A stretch of DNA of 64,000 bases from Trichomonas vaginalis G3. Taxonomy: Eukaryota > Parabasalia > Trichomonadida > Trichomonadidae. Below are positions 1 to 6,896 of the stretch, one piece after another. Each line of letters begins with the position of its first letter. The stretch's first letter is position 1. The notes below the pieces were generated by a model, which worked only from the letters and a program-made list of their open reading frames with translations, was not told the origin of the DNA and made no database searches. The position numbers and the translations under genes are program-made. The DNA lies in NCBI RefSeq assembly GCF_026262505.1, contig NC_067206.1:10807507-10871506 (forward strand), written 5' to 3'.

Positions 1-1
1 C

Positions 2-331
2 TGGTTCTACCAAATATTCTTCTTCTTCATGAGTAAGTACAATTGGAATTGTACCAGAATTGGAAGTTTGTCTTTGTGTTTGCTGTGTAGTTTGAGAGGT
101 TGAGACATGTGTGTGTTGTTCTGGTGCGTTTGAAGGTTGGTTTGAAGTAGAATTGGGTGGAATTTGGTTTGAATTCGAATTTGGGTCTGATTGACCCTGA
201 ATTGTTGCTTCAACCGAAGGAGTAGGTTGAGAAACCTTTGGGGTTTGCTTGAAGAATGTTGTTAACAACATTTGTTGTCCCCTACGAAGGGTAGAATTGG
301 TAACAGCAGTGTCAGTGGTGTTAGGCTCCAT
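2..331 (-). CDS. Outer element: Q/N/P/T-rich protein with PIP-box-like motif, partial
   Basis: An open frame from ATG at 331 that runs off the left edge, so at least 110 residues are visible. No family is recognised. Residues 20-27 read QMLLTTFF, an exact match to the PCNA-interacting consensus (Q, two residues, aliphatic, two residues, two aromatics). The rest is low complexity and rich in Q, N, P, S and T, with an EEEEY patch near the edge. It is divergent from the coiled-coil gene at 805. A host-like initiator TCATT lies 11 bases upstream of the ATG. It may be the N-terminal tail of a replication protein, but that cannot be decided here. Confidence 0.5.
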   Translation of the reverse strand, partial: MEPNTTDTAVTNSTLRRGQQMLLTTFFKQTPKVSQPTPSVEATIQGQSDPNSNSNQIPPNSTSNQPSNAPEQHTHVSTSQTTQQTQRQTSNSGTIPIVLTHEEEEYLVEP

Positions 332-804
332 TGAGAAAAAATGAACTGACCAGAAGTTTGTGGAAAATGAATATTGAATAAAAACGGTTTTCGTCAACGG
401 TAACCCCCTCTATTTTTTTATTTTATTTAATAGTTACCGTTGGAAAAAACGGTTTATCTCAAATATTGAATGAACTATAAACGTGTTTTGTTTTCTATAT
501 ATGCTTTTTTGTCCAACGGTAAAACTTTTTACACAACGGTTTTTGAGAGTCGTCGCCGTTGACTTTTTTGTAGAGCGCTCAAAATAGTATAACTTTGTCC
601 GGACAAGTAAGGGTCTATCGTCGCTACAGGAAAAGTTACAGGCGTTTCAAGGAAGTATACTTTGAGAAGCCTTTTTCCCCTTATAGAATGAGATAAGACG
701 GTTATTTTACAAAACTGACAACACTTTGACCGAGTAGTTTTTTGTGCTGAACAAAAAGTGTCATATAAACATCTGTCAAAAACCACTTTTTAACTTCACT
801 TAAA
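332..804. promoter_or_regulatory. Divergent intergenic region with AACGGT cluster
   Basis: 473 bp between two divergent outer-element genes. AACGGT occurs at 383, 396, 448, 515 and 535, and inverted at 436-441; a related CCGTTG lies at 556-561. CAACGGTAAC (395-404) and GTTACCGTTG (433-442) form a perfect 10-bp inverted repeat. CAACGG/TAACGG is the classical Myb-type core. An Inr-like TCACT at 796-800 lies just before the ATG at 805. No gene is seen in the interval. Confidence 0.5.
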
Positions 805-1848
805 ATGCCACGTAAGCTACGTAAGAATATACGTAAGAGGAAGGGAGCATTGAAACATCCAATAGTAAAACTGACACCACAACAACAGTTGCAACAACAA
901 ATGATGAATGACCCCACTATGTTGCAACAAATGTCAAGCAACCCTATGCTTTTAAACCGAGTTATTGGTGCACAGAGTGGAGGTTTAAGAGCGGCACTTT
1001 TAGCGAAAATGGCAGGCTATGGTGGAGCTGCAGACGGAACAGCTTATAACCCTCAAAGTCAAATGAATTTGAGTTCACTCAAAAATCAAATAACAGATGT
1101 CAAAAAGTCAAACATAGACATACAGAAACAAATAAGTGAAAACGAAAAGAAACTAGAATATGACAGACACACAAAGAAACTAAATGAGTTAAACGTAGAG
1201 AAAAAGAAGAAAGAAGAACAACTGAAAGAACTAAGTACAGAGGAATATGCGAAAAAAAGTGTCAGAAAAAGCAGCAGAAGTAGCAAAAATGGAACAAGAT
1301 GTTATAAATTTGAAAAACCATACTACTCAATATAAAGTACTGAAAGATGAAGAGATAAAACAAAAAGCCCTGAAGACATATATGGATAGCGATGAGTATA
1401 AAAAAGAAGTTGAAGCAAATGTAAAGGCAGAAAAACTTTTACAGTTGCAAAACCAAACCGTACAGTATGAAAACTTAGCACAAGAAAGTAAAAATAACGA
1501 CGCAGCCATGCAAAAGGCAATGAAAAGCGCAGAATATATAAAAGCTAATAATGACTGGTTAGATGCCCAAGCCAACGCTAAAGCAGCCCAACTTCTAGGG
1601 TCAATAAGGACAAAAATACAAGCGGATGAAGACAGTTCAAATGAAGCTTTAATGAATGCTAACTTTAAGAATGCCTTCGAAGCTCTTCATAGTAAGGTGA
1701 AACTAGTGAATGACTTCTCATCTGGAAAGAAACTGAAGTCTGAAGGTTTCGACAAAGAGTTAAGAGAAGTAGCACAAAATATGACGAAAATAACAGATGC
1801 AGCAACGAGACAGGCAGTTCAAAGTGCCTATGACGCCGTTAGAGCAAC
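805..1848 (+). pseudogene. Outer element: coiled-coil protein, part left of the nested insertion
   Basis: The N-terminus is strongly basic (PRKLRKNIRKRKG), followed by a QQQ/MMN-rich stretch and then a long K/E/Q/A-rich region predicted to be coiled coil. The gene is interrupted by inner copy 1, resumes at 23122, and is directly followed by the capsid gene, which suggests a structural or scaffold role. No family is recognised. The part is broken. Confidence 0.6.
1844..1848. repeat. Target site duplication GCAAC, left of inner copy 1
   Basis: Five bases directly before the AGTTAG terminus, repeated directly after the other terminus at 23122-23126. The 5-6 bp size is what Maverick/Polinton integration gives. 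Confidence 0.9.
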
Positions 1849-2108
1849 AGTTAGTATACATGTCTTCGGTATGGTGGCACTGCCTTCCATCTTACCAAAG
1901 TTATGTCAATCTGACACTTTACAAAACCACTAACGTATATTTTACATCGCATATGCAATATTTCTAATAACCTTAAACTATTTCTGCCACGTAAAGTATT
2001 TATCACATAAACCACCTCATCTCACCTCTCTGTACGTTATATATTGTGCGCAGGTCATTGCCCATGGCAACTCCCCGCGACACAATGCACGTGCATGAAA
2101 AAATAAAC

Positions 2109-2190
2109 GTTCTCACTAACGTACACACTAACGTTCACACTAACGTTCTCACTATCGTTCTCACTAACGACTTCACTAACGACTTCACAC
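2109..2190. repeat. Subterminal 12-bp TAACG tandem repeats, left end of copy 1
   Basis: Six or seven units of the CACTAACGTTCT / CACTAACGACTT type in tandem. TAACGA resembles Myb recognition elements described in Trichomonas. The repeats could bind the integrase, a host factor or both; this role is inferred. Confidence 0.75.
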
Positions 2191-2220
2191 GTATGAAAAC
2201 ATAGCGCAAAAATAAATTTA

Positions 2221-2255
2221 GGGTAGAAGGTTAGATCTAACCTCATTTCTACCCT
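2221..2255. repeat. AGATCT-centred palindrome (GGGTAG type), left terminal repeat of copy 1
   Basis: GGTTAGATCTAACC flanked by inward-facing GGGTAGAA and TTTCTACCC arms. First of 13 related sites in the window, all between genes or at gene ends and all within the three elements. Confidence 0.8.
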
Positions 2256-2262
2256 GTTGAAT

Positions 2263-2790
2263 TCATTGCTTTATAACTCTCTTCCTTGGTTTCTTTTTAG
2301 TTGCTTTCTTCACGTCTGTCTCCAACTTGACTGTCTTTCTTCTTCGTCCGTAATGATACCAATTACTTCCACCAGTCAATGGGTCAAATGGTCGTTCATA
2401 AAGGTTTCCATACATTCCATAAGGTCCGTATGGATAAACCGCTGGTGGAGAAGAAACATTTTCTTTAGTTCCATCGACTCTATTTAAATGCATTGTTTCA
2501 CCTTTCATCTGGTCATTAAAGTCTTTTGCGTGTTTTGCAAACTCATCGTCCTTTCCTAAAGCATTTTCTGACTCAGTCGCAACCAAATTGGATGCTTTAT
2601 TTATGAGCCCTATTTTATTTAATCTTAACTTCTTTGCAACCCAGCCTCCAATCTTCCCTTTATTTGCATCTAATGTCTTCGAAACCCTTCCTCCACTCAT
2701 TTTATTTACTGCGTCATAAGCTCCAAGTGCTTTTGCTCCAAATGCTAATGCTTTTGTTCCCATTGCGCCTAAAGCTGCCCAAGCTACCAT
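2263..2790 (-). CDS. Copy 1: basic virion-like protein with adenovirus pVI-like layout
   Basis: 175 residues. Residues 1-30 form a small-residue, amphipathic-looking segment (MVAWAALGAMGTKALAFGA), followed by MSGG at 31-34, which matches the adenain cleavage consensus (M/I/L)xGG. The C-terminus is very basic (RRRK, KKATKKKPRKR) after a YPYGPYGMYGN aromatic stretch. Adenovirus pVI likewise has an amphipathic N-terminus cut after an MSGG at about residue 33 and a basic tail. Homology is inference only. The gene is followed by two genes on the same strand, and its last codons lie in the terminal repeat. Confidence 0.5.
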   Translation of the reverse strand: MVAWAALGAMGTKALAFGAKALGAYDAVNKMSGGRVSKTLDANKGKIGGWVAKKLRLNKIGLINKASNLVATESENALGKDDEFAKHAKDFNDQMKGETMHLNRVDGTKENVSSPPAVYPYGPYGMYGNLYERPFDPLTGGSNWYHYGRRRKTVKLETDVKKATKKKPRKRVIKQ

Positions 2791-3015
2791 TTACACCATA
2801 TTAAAATCATCTCTCTTCAATATTATCTCATAAAAGTTCTCGTTACTGGAGAAAGTCAATGAAACATAAGCGTTCTCACGGGCTTCGCCCTCACCGCTTT
2901 GCGGTCTATCTAACTTCTTTCTTATCTCATCTATACGCTTCAAAATGTCTGAACAATTGCTAACATCTTCTACAACAGTTATTTCATCATGAATGACCTT
3001 CAAGAACAAACTCAT
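2791..3015 (-). CDS. Copy 1: small hypothetical protein (74 residues)
   Basis: Starts MSLFLKVIHDEITVVEDV and abuts both neighbours with no gap, so it is probably part of one transcription unit with the genes at 3016 and 2263. The middle (RPQSGEGEAREN) is encoded by the GC-rich twin hairpin at 2880-2904, which sits in frame. No family recognised. Confidence 0.5.
   Translation of the reverse strand: MSLFLKVIHDEITVVEDVSNCSDILKRIDEIRKKLDRPQSGEGEARENAYVSLTFSSNENFYEIILKRDDFNMV
2880..2904. repeat. Twin triloop hairpin inside a reading frame
   Basis: GGGC-TTC-GCCC (2880-2890) and CCGC-TTT-GCGG (2894-2904), both with 4-bp stems and 3-base loops. It is far more GC-rich than its surroundings. Related sites are found at 5851, 11090, 15018, 18687, 20057, 42379, 46027, 49835 and 58136. 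Confidence 0.75.
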
Positions 3016-3897
3016 TTAATGTGCTATTAAAATCATTTCAATAATGAGTCCATCCTTTCCGTCTTTGGGTAGCACAACATCTTTCATTGAAGAAGGTTCG
3101 ACAAGTCTTATGTTAAACTTACTGACAAAGTTTGTTATACTATAATGCTTTGGCGGCGAATACATATAGTTTGAAAGACATAATATAGATTCTTCAGCAA
3201 ATTCACTTATACTGGATTTTATAACAATGTTCTCACGAGACCAAATACCACCAATTGACAATCTTGTAAGCAATCCTGCTGAACCTTCTACTGTAAACGT
3301 CGATGGTAACATTCCACGAAGGTCATCTATTGACATCGTTGAGTCACTGTATTTAAATATTTTCTTAAAGCAATCGTCATTATCTAACCATGCAATAGCT
3401 TTGAAGTTTTCATTCGAATATACATCTGCTTCATTAAATGTAAAACCTGATTTCTTTGCAGAGATGACTTTAAAATCTATTGAGTTTGTTTCAAAATTAT
3501 ATGCTATGGTAACTTCTGAAGGTAATGGATGTCCTTCCGCAGTCAGTTGTTCTCTCACTACCGTTTGAAGCTTTGTATTAAAAACTTTCATGTCATCTCC
3601 TGTATCTAAGTTCACATACACAGCAACAGGGAAACTATCTTGCTTCTTTGTTTCATCATTATATCTCAAAACATTAAAGTTCTTCAATAATATTGTTCTT
3701 CCTGCTGGAATACTTCGAACCTGCCTGATTTCAATAGCTTTCTCACCTCCTACATACTCTACCCAGTGTCTTGGATATTCATAAGTATACTGACTTTCTT
3801 GAATTTTGGTTGGTTTCATCATAACGTGTTCATAGTATATCTTTATACTCTTGTCAGTTAGACTCGGTGCTATGTTCTGAATATTTCTGACTTGCAT
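3016..3897 (-). CDS. Copy 1: structural-type protein with YxYPxxW module
   Basis: About 293 residues from ATG at 3897, chosen because it sits 16 bp from the divergent ATPase start. The N-terminal YEYPRHW block, followed by a K-(A/Y)-I beta segment, also occurs in the proteins at 18708-19564 and 35351-36210. The C-terminal HYSITNF...VLPKDGKDGLIIEMILI resembles YYKLTGF...FLPPDHKDCLYIEAQLL of the 18708 protein. The mixed beta pattern would suit a minor capsid or vertex protein; function is inferred from context only. Confidence 0.55.
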   Translation of the reverse strand: MQVRNIQNIAPSLTDKSIKIYYEHVMMKPTKIQESQYTYEYPRHWVEYVGGEKAIEIRQVRSIPAGRTILLKNFNVLRYNDETKKQDSFPVAVYVNLDTGDDMKVFNTKLQTVVREQLTAEGHPLPSEVTIAYNFETNSIDFKVISAKKSGFTFNEADVYSNENFKAIAWLDNDDCFKKIFKYSDSTMSIDDLRGMLPSTFTVEGSAGLLTRLSIGGIWSRENIVIKSSISEFAEESILCLSNYMYSPPKHYSITNFVSKFNIRLVEPSSMKDVVLPKDGKDGLIIEMILIAH

Positions 3898-3913
3898 TTT
3901 TAATGGAGATAAA

Positions 3914-4801
3914 ATGAAGCATTTAATACATGACGTAGATGAAGACATGAATGAAACTACAGACAAACTTAACTCTTCTCTCATTCTTCCTTTCAGTAAG
4001 GACTATGAGTTCTGTTCAAATGGTGTTTATTTCTATTGTGGAAAGATGGGTTCAGGTAAGACATTTAACCTCATTCGTCATATACTCATAACAGAACGTT
4101 TAGGAAATGACTCATATTATGACCAAATCATTATATCAGCAACTTCAGACTCTATGGACTCAACAGCGAAAACATTTATGTCAAAAGTTCAAGCCTCTGT
4201 CGTTAAAGTTCCAGACAGTGAACTCATTGAATTTCTTCAACGTTACATTCGACGTAAGAGGAAATATTATGCCATCGTTGAATTTATACAGTCAGGAATG
4301 CAAAAAACTTCAGAAGAGATGGAAAGAATTATTGACAAACACCACTTACGTCAATACTCAGGAGTTTACGATATGAAACGACTTACAAACTACATTCTGT
4401 CAAAACTTTCAAAATACCCCTTCAAAAAGTATCCATCAAACACTTTATTAGTTTGTGATGATTTCGCTGGAAAAGGTTTAGTTTCAAAACCAGACTCACC
4501 ATTAGCTAACATCATTACTAAAGTCAGACATTACCACTTAACTGTAGCAATACTTATGCAAACATGGAGGTTTTTAGCTTTAAACATAAAACGTCTCATA
4601 ACTGACTTCGTTATCTTTCAAGGTTTCTCACGCTATGACATTGAACTCATTTGGAAACAGTCAGGTATAACATTACCTTTTGAAGAAATTTGGGAAGCAT
4701 ATAAGTCTCTCATCTCTCCTCGTTCATACCTTGAGATTCATATCATGACTAATACCATTAAAGTCAAAAATATTCCATGGGAACGACCAACATTGTTTTA
4801 A
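3914..4801 (+). CDS. Copy 1: DNA-packaging ATPase (FtsK/HerA, A32-like)
   Basis: 295 residues. Walker A is GKMGSGKT (about residues 43-50), Walker B is LLVCDDF (about 178-184), and VAILMQTW follows about 35 residues later as the sensor-like strand. This is the P-loop ATPase that packages DNA in Polintons, virophages and nucleocytoplasmic viruses. The start is supported by the divergent gene 16 bp upstream. It overlaps the convergent gene at 4798 by 4 bp. The outer element has a distant homologue at 31107-31919. Confidence 0.85.
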   Translation: MKHLIHDVDEDMNETTDKLNSSLILPFSKDYEFCSNGVYFYCGKMGSGKTFNLIRHILITERLGNDSYYDQIIISATSDSMDSTAKTFMSKVQASVVKVPDSELIEFLQRYIRRKRKYYAIVEFIQSGMQKTSEEMERIIDKHHLRQYSGVYDMKRLTNYILSKLSKYPFKKYPSNTLLVCDDFAGKGLVSKPDSPLANIITKVRHYHLTVAILMQTWRFLALNIKRLITDFVIFQGFSRYDIELIWKQSGITLPFEEIWEAYKSLISPRSYLEIHIMTNTIKVKNIPWERPTLF

Positions 4802-5199
4802 AGTTTAACCTTCAATTGACTGATGGTAAACAAATTCCATGCATCTCTGTCACCATTTCTGTTAATATTTTTGCTGTCATTCATATCATCCACTTCTCCA
4901 TCCGTTAGCTTTTGAGGATATGCGTTAGAATAGCTGTTCTTAAATGAAGGCTTTTCACCTTTGAGAGCATAAACTCTATAACTTTCTGCATACTTTATGT
5001 TTGAACCTCCTGAGCCATCGTTGACATAAATTTTTATAGGCTTCCACCCTTTGTTCATGTTCCTGCTTCTTCCCTTAGCTCTTTTGTTCAGTAGTTCTAC
5101 ATCTTTATACACAGCACCTGTCTCAGTGAATTCAACAATATTTTCATTCGTTAGCTTTACATTCAAACCCTTGTCGAGTATATTGTTCATTTCATACAT
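4798..5199 (-). CDS. Copy 1: hypothetical protein (133 residues)
   Basis: Start set at ATG 5199 (MYEMNNILDKG), just across from the divergent start at 5225. It is rich in N, K and D, with a GSGGSN turn and KGWKPIKIYV and SYRVYALKG strands. No family is recognised. Copy 2 has the same protein intact at 55848-56249. Confidence 0.5.
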   Translation of the reverse strand: MYEMNNILDKGLNVKLTNENIVEFTETGAVYKDVELLNKRAKGRSRNMNKGWKPIKIYVNDGSGGSNIKYAESYRVYALKGEKPSFKNSYSNAYPQKLTDGEVDDMNDSKNINRNGDRDAWNLFTISQLKVKL

Positions 5200-5224
5200 A
5201 TAAAAGGTTTTTATTCTATATGAA

Positions 5225-5839
5225 ATGAGAAGCAAATCCATCTTAGCTGGTGCCGTTAATGTTCCAATTGAACCAACATCAAATGTTGACTCACGAACGA
5301 CAAACAATATTGTCATAAAGAACTATAGTTCAGAGTGTTTGAAAGAACCAGAACCAGAGCTGAAATCCGTGAATTTAAACTCAGCTTCAAACGCTAACGC
5401 TACATCAGATGTTAAGTTAGAGTATCCACCACTGGACCAAATTCTTTCAAGAGATGCCAACGACAACCCTTACACAAATGTTCAAACAAATCCTTCAGAT
5501 AACGTAGACCATTACCTTCTTCAGTTATACCAAACAATTTTACTCAAAGACGATAAGAAGCTTTTGACAAATCTTATAAGTAAGAACCAAATAATTCTAA
5601 CAAAGGAGGACCTTGAAAATGTTATCTCACGAATAACAGGGAAACAATGTGTCATTGACTATCTCGACCCTGAAATCGAATGCTGTGGCCAAACTCCACT
5701 ATTCATGAAAATAGAAAACATCCGCATCATTGAAACTCCAGGAACTACAGGAGTTGAGTTTAAGTATAAATATTCGAACGAGTATACAAAACTTTTAACA
5801 GAATATAAGCTTTGTTTGAAATATGTTTTAGTAAATTAA
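5225..5839 (+). CDS. Copy 1: conserved Maverick protein with DPxIxCCG motif
   Basis: 204 residues. The N-terminal half is disordered (S, N and P-rich) and the C-terminal half is ordered. The C-terminal block DYLDPEIECCG...KIENIRII...FKYKYSNEY...LCLKYV aligns by eye with EIEPDISCCG...IDKIYVM...LKYSFPDV...ISLKFI of the outer-element gene at 27439-28017. It is therefore conserved between distant families. In both elements it lies next to the penton-like gene, which suggests a particle role; function unknown. Confidence 0.55.
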   Translation: MRSKSILAGAVNVPIEPTSNVDSRTTNNIVIKNYSSECLKEPEPELKSVNLNSASNANATSDVKLEYPPLDQILSRDANDNPYTNVQTNPSDNVDHYLLQLYQTILLKDDKKLLTNLISKNQIILTKEDLENVISRITGKQCVIDYLDPEIECCGQTPLFMKIENIRIIETPGTTGVEFKYKYSNEYTKLLTEYKLCLKYVLVN

Positions 5840-5850
5840 AGCAGTCAGGA

Positions 5851-5883
5851 GGGCTCTTTGAGCCCATCTTGGCGCTTTGCGCC
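5851..5883. repeat. Twin triloop hairpin between convergent genes
   Basis: GGGCTC-TTT-GAGCCC (5851-5865) and GGCGC-TTT-GCGCC (5871-5883), bordered by GTCAG on both sides. The stems are longer than at the other sites. The matching interval of copy 2 lacks the block. Confidence 0.8.
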
Positions 5884-5884
5884 G

Positions 5885-6142
5885 TCAGTCAAAAAAATTA
5901 CAAGTTAGCAATTTGTAATATCTATCCAAAACTTCTTCAACAGTATCGAACTCATCTTCATAATGCAAACCTAATCTTATCGACTTGGTGCAGTTTTCAC
6001 TAACACAATATTTTTCTGTTCTCTTGACTGACATAACTAACTCATTTGTTTCATCAAACAGCAACAACCAAAGTTCATGACCTAATACATAACATTCATA
6101 CTTTATATTTTTAGCTCTGAGTTCTCTTGTAAGCTGTTGCAT
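5885..6142 (-). CDS. Copy 1: small hypothetical protein (85 residues)
   Basis: Starts MQQLTRELRAKNIKYECYVLGHELWLLLF and overlaps the end of the penton-like gene by 40 bp. An alpha/beta pattern with YEDEFDTVEEVLDRYYKLL near the end. No family recognised. Confidence 0.45.
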   Translation of the reverse strand: MQQLTRELRAKNIKYECYVLGHELWLLLFDETNELVMSVKRTEKYCVSENCTKSIRLGLHYEDEFDTVEEVLDRYYKLLTCNFFD

Positions 6143-6879
6143 TTAATATTTTCTAAAAAGTCAACTTCAACAGTCATTCGCACTGGCGCCTTCAGTTCTA
6201 CAGGCTCTCCTTGAAAGTCAACAAGTCTGAATTGCATGTCTTTCAAATTATGAGGACTAATGCGAACCCATTTACCTAAATGAGTTGCTATGACAGGAAC
6301 GTTTGGAATGAACATTGAATTGACTGCATAACAGAAGGATTTATATTCTACTGAACCTTTACTATTAACTCCTGAAATGCCTGTGACATTAGCTATTTTA
6401 GACTCAATGTACAAACAATTACCATAACATACGTATGGAACAGATTTCATCTCAATCGTTTTGTCAACACTTTTCAAAGGAAATGTCATATGGTATGCAC
6501 CCAAAAGAAGTTGTACTCTATGACTCATTCGTGTTATCTTAAACTCCTTCGCATAACTGAACTTCAAAACTCCTGCAATAAGTTTAACATTCATTAAGTT
6601 TTCTTCGTTATCCTTGTTTATTGTAGTATTTATGAGAGCATTTAACACTCCAGCTAATGTTTCCATCTTATATTCTACATTATTGTGAAATCTTATTTCG
6701 TGCTTCTTTCCATCTATTTCAAACTCCATGAAATCTGTTTCGTCAGTTATGACAAAAGTTGCGATAGTATTGAAGTCAACCATTCTGAATGCAAGCGCCT
6801 CATTCTGTAGACCTAAGTTTGTTTGTAGCTTTACTGTCCCGTATTCGTTTGGGTCTGTACTTTGCAAATAGAACAACAT
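6103..6879 (-). CDS. Copy 1: penton-like minor capsid protein (tentative)
   Basis: 258 residues from ATG 6879, 17 bp from the divergent fibre start. Nearly all beta pattern. The C-terminal part (YCLYIES-type strand, IPNVPVIATHLGKW, then QFRLVDFQGEPVEL and a final TVEVDFLE strand) follows the usual end of Polinton minor capsid proteins: a line about the D-x-x-G-x-P-V loop and a terminal strand. The outer-element protein at 28022-28819 shows the same ending. Known Polintons pair a single-jelly-roll penton with the hexon-like capsid protein; assignment here is by pattern only. Confidence 0.55.
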   Translation of the reverse strand: MLFYLQSTDPNEYGTVKLQTNLGLQNEALAFRMVDFNTIATFVITDETDFMEFEIDGKKHEIRFHNNVEYKMETLAGVLNALINTTINKDNEENLMNVKLIAGVLKFSYAKEFKITRMSHRVQLLLGAYHMTFPLKSVDKTIEMKSVPYVCYGNCLYIESKIANVTGISGVNSKGSVEYKSFCYAVNSMFIPNVPVIATHLGKWVRISPHNLKDMQFRLVDFQGEPVELKAPVRMTVEVDFLENIKCNSLQENSELKI

Positions 6880-6896
6880 TTTATTCTCATTAAAAT

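Larger units (their letters stand above)
1849..2287. repeat. Left terminal inverted repeat of inner copy 1
   Basis: About 439 bp matching the reverse complement of 22671-23121. It holds the AG terminus, a GC-richer block with CCCCGCGAC, 12-bp TAACG tandem repeats at about 2109-2190, an AGATCT palindrome and the last codons of the basic protein gene ending at 2263. Apart from those codons, no gene is visible here. Confidence 0.9.

Noticed and set aside
7-213. 68-residue open frame on the minus strand at the left edge
   Set aside because: A shadow of the longer open frame 2-331, which has an ATG, an initiator-like site and continues off the edge.
5225-5316. N-terminal extension of the minus-strand gene 4798-5199 upstream to 5316
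   Set aside because: It would overlap the divergent gene's start by about 90 bp; ATG 5199 is in both copies and gives a normal divergent spacing.
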